Shown here one piece after another: positions 7,994-18,651 of a DNA stretch of 64,000 bases. Numbering within the stretch: the stretch's first letter is position 1; every line of letters begins with the position of its first letter. The notes under the pieces were generated by a model. The model did no database searches, had not been told where the DNA came from, and saw only the letters and a list, made by a program, of their open reading frames with translations. Location of the stretch: positions 186,001 to 250,000 of the forward strand of contig NZ_SRXU01000004.1 of assembly GCF_004792695.1 (NCBI RefSeq), in the 5' to 3' direction. The position numbers and the translations under genes were made by a program. Source of the DNA: Sphingomonas naasensis (GTDB taxonomy: Bacteria; Pseudomonadota; Alphaproteobacteria; Sphingomonadales; Sphingomonadaceae).

Positions 7994-9210
7994 GCCGTTA
8001 CGATGTCCTGATCGTCGGTGCCGGCCATGCCGGCGCGCAGGCGGCGATCGCACTCCGCCAGAACAAGTTCGCCGGCAGCATCGCCTTGCTCGGCGACGAG
8101 CCCGAGTTCCCCTATGAGCGCCCGCCGCTCTCCAAGGAGTATCTCGCAGGAGACAAGCCGTTCGAGCGGCTGCTGATCCGCAACGCCGCCTTCTGGGAAG
8201 AGCGCGAGGTGACGCTGCTCCCAAACCGCACCGCGGTCCGGGTCGATCCGATCGCGCACGGCGTCGGCACCGCCGATGGCGATATGATCGGTTATGGCCA
8301 GCTGGTCTGGGCGGCGGGCGGCAAGCCCCGCCGGCTCGCCTGCGCGGGCGGCGATCTCGTCGGCGTGCATACCGTGCGCACCCGTGCCGATGTCGACCGG
8401 ATGATCGCCGAGCTGCCCGACGTCGCCCGCGTCGCGGTGATCGGCGGCGGCTATATCGGGCTCGAGGCGGCGGCGGTGCTCGCGAAGCTCGGGCGGCAGG
8501 TGGTCGTGCTCGAGGCGCTGGACCGCGTCCTCGCGCGCGTCGCCGGCGAACCGCTGTCGCGCTTTTTCGAGGACGAGCATCGCGCCCATGGCGTCGAGAT
8601 CCGGCTCGGCGTCGCAGTCGAGTCGATCGAAGGCGCGGACCGCGTCACCGGCGTCCGGCTCGCCGATGGCGAGGTTCTGCCCGCCGAAATGGCAATCGTG
8701 GGCATCGGTATCGATCCCGCGGTCGCGCCGCTGCTCGATGCCGGCGCGAACGGTGGCAATGGCGTGCTCGTCGACGCGCAATGCCGCACCTCGCTGGCGG
8801 ACATCTTCGCGGTCGGCGATTGCGCGCTTCACGCCAATCGCTTCGCCGGCGATCGCTGCATCCGGCTCGAATCGGTCCAGAACGCCAATGATCAGGCGAC
8901 CGTCGCGGCGAAGACCATTTTCGGGATCGAGGCCGCCTATGACGCCGTCCCATGGTTCTGGTCGAACCAGTATGACCTCAAGCTCCAGACCGTCGGCCTC
9001 GCGACCGATCACGACGCGGCACTGGTGCGCGGCGATCCCGCCGCGCACAGCTTTTCGGTAATCTATCTGCGCGAGGGTCGCGTGATCGCGCTCGATTGCG
9101 TGAATGCCACGCGGGACTATGTCCAGGGGCGCAAGCTCGTGCTCGAAGGGGCGGTGATCGATCCGGCGCTGCTCGCCGACGCCGCCACCCCGCTCAAGGA
9201 CCTCGCCTGA
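7990..9210 (+). CDS. FAD-dependent ferredoxin/rubredoxin reductase-like NAD(P)H oxidoreductase
   Basis: A 406-residue flavoprotein with an N-terminal FAD Rossmann motif (IVGAGHAGAQAA), the family mark YERPPLSKEYL, a second dinucleotide motif for NAD(P)H (VIGGGYIGLEAA, about residue 150), the FAD-contacting FAVGDCA and a C-terminal reductase domain (PWFWSNQYDLKLQ). The family passes electrons from NAD(P)H to ferredoxins of oxygenase systems. The start overlaps the fghA stop as ATGA. No ferredoxin or oxygenase gene is adjacent, so the electron acceptor is unknown; a demethylating oxygenase that yields formaldehyde would fit but is an inference. Confidence 0.9.
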   Translation: MSRYDVLIVGAGHAGAQAAIALRQNKFAGSIALLGDEPEFPYERPPLSKEYLAGDKPFERLLIRNAAFWEEREVTLLPNRTAVRVDPIAHGVGTADGDMIGYGQLVWAAGGKPRRLACAGGDLVGVHTVRTRADVDRMIAELPDVARVAVIGGGYIGLEAAAVLAKLGRQVVVLEALDRVLARVAGEPLSRFFEDEHRAHGVEIRLGVAVESIEGADRVTGVRLADGEVLPAEMAIVGIGIDPAVAPLLDAGANGGNGVLVDAQCRTSLADIFAVGDCALHANRFAGDRCIRLESVQNANDQATVAAKTIFGIEAAYDAVPWFWSNQYDLKLQTVGLATDHDAALVRGDPAAHSFSVIYLREGRVIALDCVNATRDYVQGRKLVLEGAVIDPALLADAATPLKDLA

Positions 9211-9227
9211 ACCGGAGTAGGAAGTCG

Positions 9228-10100
9228 ATGTTGAAGTTGCTGACGGCCCTCGCCTGGCTCGCCGTGCCCGCCGCGCAGGCACAGGCGGTCAAGGATGCCG
9301 ATCCCGCGCTGTGGGTGGTCAAGGATTCGGATACGACCATCTATCTGTTCGGCACGGTCCATGTGCTCAAGCCGGGGCTCAGCTGGTTCGACGAGGCGGT
9401 CAAGACCGCGTTCGACAAGAGCGACACGCTGGTGATCGAGATGGTCGAGCCCGATGCCGCGACGATGCAGGGGCTGATCATGAAGACCGCGGTCAACCCG
9501 TCCGGCCCAACGCTCACCGAAAGGCTCCCCGCCGACAAGCGCGAGGCCTATGCCAAGGTGGTGGCCGATGTCGGCGTTCCTGCCATCGCGCTCGATCGCT
9601 TCGATCCGTGGTTCGCCGCGGTGACGCTGACCGTCGCGGGGCTGCCCAGGCTCGGCTATGATCCGGCCCACGGCGCCGAGCGCACGCTCACCGATGCCGC
9701 GAGGGCGGCGAACAAGCAGCTCGTCGGCCTCGAGACTCCCGAACAGCAGCTCGGCTATTTCGATACGCTGCCCGAGCCGCTCCAGATCAAGTTCCTCGTC
9801 TCGACGATCGACGATTATCCGGAGATGGGCGCCGAGCTCGACAAGATGGTCGCCAGCTGGTCCGCCGGCGATCCCGACAGGCTCGCCGAGACGATGAACG
9901 AAGGTATGCGCGAAACCCCCGAGATCGCCAAAATCCTGCTCGCCGATCGCAACGCGCGCTGGGCCGAATGGATCGATAAGCGGCTCGCGACGCCGGGCAC
10001 CGTGTTCATGGCGGTCGGCGCGGGGCATCTCGCCGGCCCCGACGGCGTCCAGGCGCAGCTTGGGAAGCACGGGCTGCGCGCCACCCGCGTCAAATATTGA
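9228..10100 (+). CDS. TraB/GumN family protein, secreted
   Basis: A 290-residue protein with a short signal peptide (MLKLLTALAWLAVPAAQA) and the TraB/GumN fold. Motifs are IYLFGTVHVLKPG near the start and AVGAGHLAGPDGV near the end, carrying the conserved GxxH and GxxH-like motifs proposed to form a metal/protease-like active site. Likely periplasmic. Function is not established in bacteria; related TIKI proteins are metalloproteases. It is the last gene of the same-strand run that starts with frmA, 17 bp after the flavoprotein. Confidence 0.85.
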   Translation: MLKLLTALAWLAVPAAQAQAVKDADPALWVVKDSDTTIYLFGTVHVLKPGLSWFDEAVKTAFDKSDTLVIEMVEPDAATMQGLIMKTAVNPSGPTLTERLPADKREAYAKVVADVGVPAIALDRFDPWFAAVTLTVAGLPRLGYDPAHGAERTLTDAARAANKQLVGLETPEQQLGYFDTLPEPLQIKFLVSTIDDYPEMGAELDKMVASWSAGDPDRLAETMNEGMRETPEIAKILLADRNARWAEWIDKRLATPGTVFMAVGAGHLAGPDGVQAQLGKHGLRATRVKY

Positions 10101-10171
10101 ACCCTTTCCGCCCGGGCTGAACCCGAATGCCCTCGCGGACGTTCGGGCAGTCCACCGCCACGGAGCAGCGC

Positions 10172-10654
10172 ATGGCCAAGCAACCGCGTCCCTTTCTCGG
10201 CCTGTTCGTCGGCATCGCCGCGGGAGTCGTCGCTTCCGCCGCGATGGCGGCGTTCCAGGCGCAGGCGCAGAAACTGCTTCCCGATGAGGGCGGCGACGAC
10301 GATCCGGCGACGGTCAAGGCAGCCGACATGGCGAGCGAGGCGGTGATCGGCGATCCGGTTCCCGAGCCTTATCGCGAGCAGGCGGGGCAGGCGGTCCATT
10401 ACATCGCAGGCGCGGTGATCGGCGGCATTTACGGGGTCCTCACCGAGTACAAGCCAGAGGCGAGCGCCGGCTTCGGCGGCGCCTATGGCGTCGCTACCGC
10501 GGCGTTGTTCGACGAGGCAGTGGTCCCGGCCACGGGGCTCGCGCCGTCCCCCGACGAGACGCCGCTCGCCACCCACGCCTATAGCGCGGCATCGCATCTC
10601 GTTTACGGCTGGGTGCTCGAAGGGATGCGCTGGCTGATCGCCGGCAAGCGCTAG
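10172..10654 (+). CDS. DUF1440-like (YagU-type) inner-membrane protein
   Basis: A 160-residue protein with an N-terminal hydrophobic helix (about 8-28), a polar stretch and two to three further weakly hydrophobic, Gly/Ala-rich segments (HYIAGAVIGGIYGVLTEY, AYGVATAALFDE). This resembles the DUF1440/YagU family of integral membrane proteins, whose function is poorly known (YagU is linked to acid tolerance in E. coli). The start MAKQPRPFLG with GGAG upstream was preferred over an ATG 15 codons earlier. It converges on the exonuclease gene, overlapping it by 4 bp. Confidence 0.65.
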   Translation: MAKQPRPFLGLFVGIAAGVVASAAMAAFQAQAQKLLPDEGGDDDPATVKAADMASEAVIGDPVPEPYREQAGQAVHYIAGAVIGGIYGVLTEYKPEASAGFGGAYGVATAALFDEAVVPATGLAPSPDETPLATHAYSAASHLVYGWVLEGMRWLIAGKR

Positions 10655-11415
10655 AGCAGCAATTCCTGCGTCGAGGCGTTGCGCCCGACCGGGCCGCCGC
10701 CGATGCGCCGGATATGCTCCTGCTGCGCGGTGTGGCGCACATCGACGTCGCGGTCGTTGAGGAAAACGGCGAGCGAATCGTCGTCGATCTCGCTCCATTC
10801 CTTGCCGCGATCGGGGCCGTAGCGCACCCGCGGCAACAGCCCCGGCTCCTTCGACCACGCGATCAACTGCGCGACGCTCGCCTCGTTGAGCATGTCGCGC
10901 AGATGGTGCGCGGTCACATAGGCGTCGGGAAAGGCGCGGTGCGCGGGCAGCCCGCGCTCGTGCACCAGCCCCTCGGGCTTGCGCCAATAGCGCAGCATCT
11001 GGTTCGAAAAACCCGGCGAGCGCGGCCACAGCCGCATCGCGCACTTCCACGTGCAGATCCAGTCGGCGCCGCGGGTGAGCGCGGAGGTGCAGAATTGCTG
11101 CTCGAAATCGGCGCGGTGCGCAGCCAGCGCGACGCGGCGCGGCCAGGGATCGAGCACCGGCCGCGCGACATCGTGCCACCACGGCGCGTCGGCGACGTCC
11201 TCGTCGCGGATATGGTGCACCGCCATGGTCAGCGGCGGGATCTGGCGGCCCGGATTGACCATCCGGTTGCCGCCGTCGCCTTCGATCTCCCAGCGACCGT
11301 CGGGCTGGAGCGCGACGTCCTGCCAGCCGATCTCGCACACGCCATGGGTCGGCGGCGCCTGGCCGGTGGTTTCGAGATCGATCACGCGGATGATGGAAGG
11401 GGCGCGGGAGGCCAT
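10651..11415 (-). CDS. DnaQ-like 3'-5' exonuclease (DEDDh)
   Basis: A 254-residue protein with the three exonuclease motifs of the DnaQ superfamily: ExoI VIDLETTG (about 12-19), ExoII AHRADFEQQF and ExoIII HRAFPDAYVTAH with the His five residues before the last Asp. The core is about residues 8-180. The C-terminal extension, with GKEWSEIDDDSL, resembles the small DUF3820-like tail found in related stand-alone exonucleases. It would degrade single-stranded DNA or RNA 3' to 5' with two Mg ions. It is not a polymerase III epsilon subunit, because no clamp-binding context is seen. Confidence 0.85.
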   Translation of the reverse strand: MASRAPSIIRVIDLETTGQAPPTHGVCEIGWQDVALQPDGRWEIEGDGGNRMVNPGRQIPPLTMAVHHIRDEDVADAPWWHDVARPVLDPWPRRVALAAHRADFEQQFCTSALTRGADWICTWKCAMRLWPRSPGFSNQMLRYWRKPEGLVHERGLPAHRAFPDAYVTAHHLRDMLNEASVAQLIAWSKEPGLLPRVRYGPDRGKEWSEIDDDSLAVFLNDRDVDVRHTAQQEHIRRIGGGPVGRNASTQELLL

Positions 11416-11485
11416 GCCGGCTAGGTGGGGCGTGCCGCCGCGAAATGCCAGCCGAAACTTGCCGTCACCGCAATCCCGGCGCGAA

Positions 11486-11647
11486 TCATGCGTCGTCGTT
11501 GACGCTCAGGCGTTCGTCGCGCGCCCTGTGCCGCTGCAGCAGATCGTCGGTGCGCTCGGCCAGTTCCTTGGTCGCGGCGATGCTCTCGCGGAGCCCTGCC
11601 TGCGCGTCCTCGATCTCGGCGATGTTGTTGATATGCTTGTCAGTCAC
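11486..11647 (-). CDS. Small coiled-coil-like hypothetical protein, 53 aa, behind an FNR-type box
   Basis: Begins at GTG (VTDKHINNIAEIEDAQAGLR) and is almost entirely charged, heptad-like helix. No ATG is available close by in frame. The open frame extends upstream but without similar composition. The start lies 30 bp downstream of an exact TTGAT-N4-ATCAA palindrome, so transcription may respond to oxygen through an FNR/FixK-type activator. No recognisable domain; perhaps a small stress or adaptor protein. The next gene upstream, phosphomannomutase, ends 74 bp before it. Confidence 0.6.
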   Translation of the reverse strand: MTDKHINNIAEIEDAQAGLRESIAATKELAERTDDLLQRHRARDERLSVNDDA

Positions 11648-11677
11648 GGCCCAAATCCCACTCGGACGGTTAAACCC

Positions 11678-11691
11678 TTGATGCAAATCAA
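11678..11691. promoter_or_regulatory. Exact FNR/FixK-type binding site (TTGATGCAAATCAA)
   Basis: The 14-bp sequence matches the consensus TTGAT-N4-ATCAA at all ten fixed positions. Its centre lies about 37 bp upstream of the GTG start of the 53-aa protein on the minus strand. That is closer than usual for a class II activator site with a leadered transcript, so the transcript may be short-leadered or the site may repress. An FNR-like regulator is not encoded in this window. Confidence 0.65.
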
Positions 11692-11721
11692 GGTTCCTCC
11701 CGTCCGGGCGGTTCGTCGGGA

Positions 11722-13113
11722 TTAGTGCCCGGCTTGTGGACCGCGCGCCAGCCCGCTCGCGGCGAGCTGAGCGTCGATCTGCGCGAGCAGCCGATCGAGC
11801 CCTTCCTGGCTCTTCGCCTCGGCGCGCGCGACGAGCACGTCCTGCGTGTTCGACGCGCGCAACAGCCACCAGCCATCGGCGGTGTTCACCCGCGCGCCGT
11901 CGGTGCGGTTGACGTCGGCACCTTCGGCCTCGAGCCGGTCGAGCACTTCGTCGATCACCGCGAACTTGCGCGATTCGTCGACCTGGAAGCGCATCTCGGG
12001 GGTGTTGATCATCGCCGGCATCGCGTCCTTGAGCGCGGTCAGCGACTTGCCCGTCGAATGCACCGCGCGGATCAGCTGGACTGCGGCGAACTGCGCGTCG
12101 TCATAGCCGTAATAGCCGTAGAAGCCGTCGGCGAAGAAGATGTGGCCGCTCATCTCGCCGGCGAGCGGCGCGCCGGTCTCCTTCATCTTGGTCTTGATCA
12201 GGCTGTGGCCGGTCTTCCACATCACCGGCTCGCCGCCGAGTTCGGCGATGCGGTCGTAGAGCGCCTGGCTCGCTTTGACGTCGGCGATCACGGTCGCGCC
12301 CGGCTCGGCCTTGAGCAGCGGCTCGGCGAGGATCGAGAGGATCTGGTCGCCCCAGATCACCCGGCCCTGCCCGTCGATCGCGCCGAGCCGGTCACCGTCG
12401 CCGTCGAAGGCGAGCCCGAAATCGAGCTGCTTCTCGGCAACCAGCCGCTTGAGATCGGCGAGATTCTTCTCCTCGGTGGGGTCGGGATGGTGGTTGGGGA
12501 AAGCGCCGTCGACTTCGGTGAACAGCGTGAAATGCTCGCCGGGCAGCTGCGCGACCAGCTTCTCGATCACCGGGCCGGCGGCGCCGTTGCCGGTATCCCA
12601 GCCGATGCGATAGGCGCCCCCGGCATAGCCCGCGACCAGCCGGCCGACATAGGCGTCGAGGATGTCGTAGTCGGTGACGGTGCCGCTGCCTTCCTCCCAA
12701 TCGCCGTCGGCGGCGTTCCGCCCGAGCGTCTGGATGTCCTCGCCGAAGAAGGGGCGGTGCTGGAACACCATCTTGAAGCCGTTATAGTCGCCGGGATTGT
12801 GGCTGCCGGTGATCTGGATGCCGCCGTCCACCTCGAGCGTCGCCTCGGCATAATAGAGCATCGGGGTCGGGCCGAGGCCGATGCGCACCACGTCGCAGCC
12901 CGACGCGGTCAGCCCCTCGACCAGCGCCGCCTCGAATTCGGGCGAGGATACGCGGCCGTCGCGGCCGACGGCGACGCGATGCCCGCCGGCGCGGCGCAGC
13001 AGCGTGCCGAAGCTGCGCCCGATCGCGCGCGCATCGGCGGCGCCGAGCGTCTTCCCCACGATCCCGCGAATGTCATATTCGCGCAGGGAAGTGGGGTCGA
13101 AACGGTGCGTCAT
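11722..13113 (-). CDS. Phosphomannomutase / phosphoglucomutase
   Basis: A 463-residue alpha-D-phosphohexomutase with all four domain signatures: the phosphoserine loop TGSHNP (Ser about 104), the Mg-binding loop FDGDGDRLG (about 235-243), the sugar-specificity loop GEMSGH (about 320) and the phosphate-binding RASNTQ (about 430). GEMSGH is the version found in dual-specificity AlgC-type PMM/PGMs. It interconverts mannose-6-P/mannose-1-P and glucose-6-P/glucose-1-P for sugar-nucleotide and exopolysaccharide synthesis. Start MTHRFDPTSLREYDIRGI is the family N-terminus. Cytoplasmic. Confidence 0.94.
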   Translation of the reverse strand: MTHRFDPTSLREYDIRGIVGKTLGAADARAIGRSFGTLLRRAGGHRVAVGRDGRVSSPEFEAALVEGLTASGCDVVRIGLGPTPMLYYAEATLEVDGGIQITGSHNPGDYNGFKMVFQHRPFFGEDIQTLGRNAADGDWEEGSGTVTDYDILDAYVGRLVAGYAGGAYRIGWDTGNGAAGPVIEKLVAQLPGEHFTLFTEVDGAFPNHHPDPTEEKNLADLKRLVAEKQLDFGLAFDGDGDRLGAIDGQGRVIWGDQILSILAEPLLKAEPGATVIADVKASQALYDRIAELGGEPVMWKTGHSLIKTKMKETGAPLAGEMSGHIFFADGFYGYYGYDDAQFAAVQLIRAVHSTGKSLTALKDAMPAMINTPEMRFQVDESRKFAVIDEVLDRLEAEGADVNRTDGARVNTADGWWLLRASNTQDVLVARAEAKSQEGLDRLLAQIDAQLAASGLARGPQAGH

Positions 13114-13209
13114 GATACCTCCGGAAAAGCTGGTGCCCGCCTAAATCGCGAGCGTCGCGAAAGTTCAATTGCGCAGGCGTAACAAGGGCAAATCGGCGGC
13201 CTGTGGCGG

Positions 13210-13467
13210 CTATGCGCCGCGTCGAAGCAACGTGTCGCGCGCGGCATTGATCCGCCGCGTCAGCTCGGCCGATCCGCCCTTGTCGGGATGCACCGCGCTG
13301 ACCAGCCGGCGATGCGCGCTGCGGATCGCTTCGGCATCGGCATTGGCGGACACGCCGAGGATCGCGCGTGCCTCGTCCTCGGGCATGCGCGGCTTGCGGG
13401 GCTTGGGCTTGAGCAGCAGGTGATAGAGCGCGGCGAGGATCAGCGCCGCGAGGATCGCCTTTGCCAT
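13210..13467 (-). CDS. Membrane-anchored J-domain protein (TIM14/Pam18-like), 85 aa
   Basis: An N-terminal transmembrane helix (about residues 4-18) is followed by a basic, proline-rich hinge and a compact J domain (about 30-85) with the HPD tripeptide in AVHPDKGG. The layout equals that of small single-membrane-span J-proteins of alphaproteobacteria related to mitochondrial Pam18. It would stimulate the ATPase of DnaK (Hsp70) at the inner membrane. Its ATG overlaps the mipZ stop by one base, so the two are translationally coupled. Confidence 0.87.
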   Translation of the reverse strand: MAKAILAALILAALYHLLLKPKPRKPRMPEDEARAILGVSANADAEAIRSAHRRLVSAVHPDKGGSAELTRRINAARDTLLRRGA

Positions 13468-14267
13468 CAGGCGAACAGCGGCATGGCGACTTCGGGAAGC
13501 GCCAGGCCCGCCATCATCTCGCGCAGCTCCTGCCGCGCGGCGACGTGGCTCAGCCCCATCTCGCCGAACTCTCGGCTGTCGAGCATGGTCAGCCCCTGCG
13601 GGAACAGCTCGCGATAGATCACGCGCTCGGAAAGCCCCGAGATCACCCGGAAGCCGACGCGCTTGGAGAGCTGGTCGATCGCCTCGGAGACGCGGCGCAT
13701 GTTGCGCGCCTCGATGTGCTGCATGCGGTTGCGCAGCACCACCCAGTCGATCGTCTCGCCATCGGCCTTCGCGCGCCGCTTGCGCGATTCCCAGATCAGC
13801 TCCGAATAGAAGCTCGGGCGCGAGACCTTGAACGTCTCGGGGTCGACATGGCCGATCAGGTCGAAATCGACGAAGCTGTCGTTCATCGGCGTCACCAGCG
13901 TGTCGGCATTGGTGACCGCGATGCGGGCGAATTTGTCGTCGCGGCCGGGCGTGTCGATGACGAGGAAGTCGGCCTGCCCGCCGAGCCGCTCGAGCGTCTC
14001 GGCGAAGAAATCCATGCTCTCGCCGTCGTGCGTCTCATATTCGGGCATCGGCAGCTCGCGGCCCATGCGCTTGATCGTGGCGCGGCGATTGTCGAGGTAG
14101 CGGCCGAGCGTGCGCTGGCGGTGATCGAGGTCGAAACAGGCCACCCGCGCGCCCTTGGCGGCGAGCGCAATCGCCGCATGGACTGCCGTGGTCGACTTGC
14201 CGGTGCCGCCCTTCTCGTTGGCAAAAACGAGCACGTGCAAGCGCTTAGCTCCGTCGGTCAAGCCCAC
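13467..14267 (-). CDS. mipZ: Division-plane positioning ATPase MipZ
   Basis: A 266-residue ParA/MinD-type ATPase. The deviant Walker A motif is KGGTGKS (about 19-25). DLDHRQRTLGRYLDNR and the strongly conserved LVTPMNDSFVDFDLIG mark it as MipZ rather than ParA. In Caulobacter MipZ forms a gradient from the ParB-bound pole and blocks FtsZ assembly away from midcell. It is divergent from panC, an arrangement seen in several alphaproteobacteria, and co-transcribed with the J-domain gene. The start used includes about ten residues before the first beta strand. Confidence 0.94.
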   Translation of the reverse strand: MGLTDGAKRLHVLVFANEKGGTGKSTTAVHAAIALAAKGARVACFDLDHRQRTLGRYLDNRRATIKRMGRELPMPEYETHDGESMDFFAETLERLGGQADFLVIDTPGRDDKFARIAVTNADTLVTPMNDSFVDFDLIGHVDPETFKVSRPSFYSELIWESRKRRAKADGETIDWVVLRNRMQHIEARNMRRVSEAIDQLSKRVGFRVISGLSERVIYRELFPQGLTMLDSREFGEMGLSHVAARQELREMMAGLALPEVAMPLFA

Positions 14268-14340
14268 AACTTCCTTTATTGATCCTGCCGCCCGCGCCCC
14301 ATAGAAGGCCGCGCTCCTGTCTTATCGAAAGTGCTCAAGC

Positions 14341-15189
14341 GTGCAAACCGTCCGTCAACTCGTCGATCTTCGCGCCGGCGTCGCCGCCTGGCGCGCGGCG
14401 GGCGAACGCGTCGCGCTGGTGCCGACCATGGGCGCCCTGCATGACGGGCATATGGCGCTGGTCGAGGCGGCGAAGCGCGCGGCCGATCGGGTCGTCGTCT
14501 CGATCTTCGTCAATCCGAAGCAGTTCGGGCCCAACGAGGACCTCGCCAAATATCCGCGCAAGGAGCTCGCCGATTCGCGGATGCTCGCTGCTGCCGGCGT
14601 CGATCTGCTGTGGCTGCCGCCGGTCGAGGAGATGTATCCGGAAGGTTTCGCGACCAGCGTCTCGGTCAGCGGCGTCAGCGAAGTGCTCGACGGCGCGCAC
14701 CGTCCCGGCCATTTCGACGGCGTCGCCACCGTGGTTGCCAAGCTGTTCAACCAGGTCCGCCCCGATGTCGCGCTGTTCGGCGAGAAGGACTGGCAGCAGC
14801 TCGCGGTGATCCGCCGGCTGGTGGCCGATCTCAATCTCGAGCTCGAAATCCACGGCGTGCCGACCCAGCGTGAGGATGACGGGCTCGCGCTCTCCTCGCG
14901 CAATGTCTACCTCGTCCCCGAGGATCGCGCCCGCGCGGTCGCGCTGCCGCGCGCGCTGGGCGTCGCCGAGCGGGCGATCGCCAAGGGCGGCGATCCCGAA
15001 GCGGCGCTGGCGCAGGCGCGCGAGATGCTCGCCGCGGCGGGGTTCGAAGTCGACTATGTCGCGCTGACCGACGCCGATACGCTCGGCGAACCGGTCGAGG
15101 GGCGCCCGATGCGGCTGCTCGCCGCGGCGCGGATCGGCGGCACCCGCCTGATCGACAATATCCCGGTGAATACGAACGATTACGGTTAA
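14341..15189 (+). CDS. panC: Pantothenate synthetase
   Basis: A 282-residue pantoate-beta-alanine ligase. Class I-like HIGH motif is in [14 protein letters not shown] (about 30-43), and [19 protein letters not shown] and FGEKDWQQL are hallmark substrate-binding stretches; the KMSKS-like loop SSRN is at about 183. It joins pantoate and beta-alanine using ATP for pantothenate and coenzyme A synthesis. It uses a GTG start ([10 protein letters not shown] is the usual N-terminus). The 73 bp between it and mipZ must hold both divergent promoters. Confidence 0.96.
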   Translation: MQTVRQLVDLRAGVAAWRAAGERVALVPTMGALHDGHMALVEAAKRAADRVVVSIFVNPKQFGPNEDLAKYPRKELADSRMLAAAGVDLLWLPPVEEMYPEGFATSVSVSGVSEVLDGAHRPGHFDGVATVVAKLFNQVRPDVALFGEKDWQQLAVIRRLVADLNLELEIHGVPTQREDDGLALSSRNVYLVPEDRARAVALPRALGVAERAIAKGGDPEAALAQAREMLAAAGFEVDYVALTDADTLGEPVEGRPMRLLAAARIGGTRLIDNIPVNTNDYG

Positions 15190-15261
15190 CCCCGTTAACC
15201 TTTTGTTTCCCGCTTACCTGCCAATCCTTGCAACATTGAGGATAACAGCGGGTGAGCAGTT

Positions 15262-15558
15262 ATGGGCAACAGTCTCAAGAGCGCACGTTTTCTCGTCGAG
15301 AGCCGTCTGCGTGACGCGACGCGCGGCGACGCCAAGGCGTGTTTCGATCTCGGGATCGTCTATTCGAGCGGCGCCGAGGGCGTCGATGTCGATCTGATCG
15401 AAGCGCACAAATGGTTCAACATCGCCGCCGTGTCGGGCAGCGAGCGCGCCGCCGAGTGCCGCGCCGAGATTTCCGAGGACATGACCGCGCGCGAGATCAT
15501 CGAGGCGCAGAAGGCCGCGCGTGCGTGGCTGCGCGGCTTCGAGGTCCGCGCCGCCTGA
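15262..15558 (+). CDS. Small Sel1-repeat (SLR) protein, 98 aa
   Basis: Carries essentially one and a half Sel1-like repeats: ARGDAKACFDLGIVYSSG, then VDLIEAHKWFNIAAVSGSERAA with the signature A-HKWFN-AA. The C-terminal helix has DMTAREIIEAQKAARAWL. SLR proteins are helical adaptors for protein-protein contacts. No signal peptide is evident, so it is probably cytosolic. The 72 bp upstream are relatively AT-rich and carry two TTAACC elements (15185-15202) after the panC stop, which may be part of its promoter. Confidence 0.8.
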   Translation: MGNSLKSARFLVESRLRDATRGDAKACFDLGIVYSSGAEGVDVDLIEAHKWFNIAAVSGSERAAECRAEISEDMTAREIIEAQKAARAWLRGFEVRAA

Positions 15559-15562
15559 GGTT

Positions 15563-15988
15563 TCAGGCGTGCCCGTCCGCGAGGCAGGCGTCGATGAACC
15601 TGCGGTCGGACCGGTACAGCGCGGCGCCGTCGCGCGTGTAGAAGCGCAGGACGCGTTCGTCTCCCGCTTCGATGACTTCGATTCGCATATGTCGCGCGGG
15701 ATTCTCGGCGAACGAGACCGCCGGCGCATCGGCGTTGGTCTGCCATGCGCCGTCCTTGCGCCGAATCCCCAGCCCCTCGACTCGCCCTTGCTCGAGGCAG
15801 TCACGCAAATCCTCGGCAAACATGCTGCTACGCGCTTCGAAACTGAGCCTTGAGCGCGCGGCCTCCTTGCCCGCCAGCGCGGCGGACATCCAGAACACCC
15901 ATGCCAGCAGCCCGACGACGAGCAGGAAACTGACAGTCACCCCCGCGCGGAGTGCGAGCGAAGCACGCGGAACCGGGGTTTCCGCCAA
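15563..15988 (-). CDS. Hypothetical single-pass membrane protein, 141 aa
   Basis: One transmembrane helix (about 15-38, VTVSFLLVVGLLAWVFWM) anchors a soluble C-terminal domain of about 100 residues that contains ERVLRFYTRDGAALYRSDRRFIDACL. I recognise no domain. The topology suggests a periplasmic domain. The gene starts 2 bp before the topA stop in the same direction, so it is probably the downstream member of a topA transcript. It is convergent with the Sel1-repeat gene. Confidence 0.65.
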   Translation of the reverse strand: MAETPVPRASLALRAGVTVSFLLVVGLLAWVFWMSAALAGKEAARSRLSFEARSSMFAEDLRDCLEQGRVEGLGIRRKDGAWQTNADAPAVSFAENPARHMRIEVIEAGDERVLRFYTRDGAALYRSDRRFIDACLADGHA

Positions 15989-15990
15989 GG

Positions 15991-18549
<2,559 letters not shown>

Positions 18550-18565
18550 GAGCGGTTCTGGGCTT

Positions 18566-18587
18566 CCTTACGCGTACGCGTGTAAGG
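18566..18587. promoter_or_regulatory. Imperfect palindrome in the topA upstream region
   Basis: Arms CCTTAC and GTAAGG flank a GCGTACGC palindrome, with a two-base asymmetry, 17 bp from the topA start codon on the minus strand. It could be an operator or an RNA hairpin in the topA leader, overlapping the region where the divergent VOC gene's promoter would lie. No regulator can be named from sequence. Confidence 0.3.
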
Positions 18588-18651
18588 TGGGGAGGAGCGG
18601 CGGGGGCCGTCAAGCCGCGGAACGGCGTGACGGCTGGCAGGTTCTCGCTTC

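Noticed and set aside
10101..10171. Intrinsic terminator after the TraB/GumN gene
   Set aside because: A CCCGAA/TTCGGG stem is possible but the loop is long and there is no T tract.
15185..15202. CtrA binding site (TTAA-N7-TTAA type) behind panC
   Set aside because: Two TTAACC elements are present but the spacing between TTAA halves does not fit the N7 consensus; kept only as a note on the promoter region.
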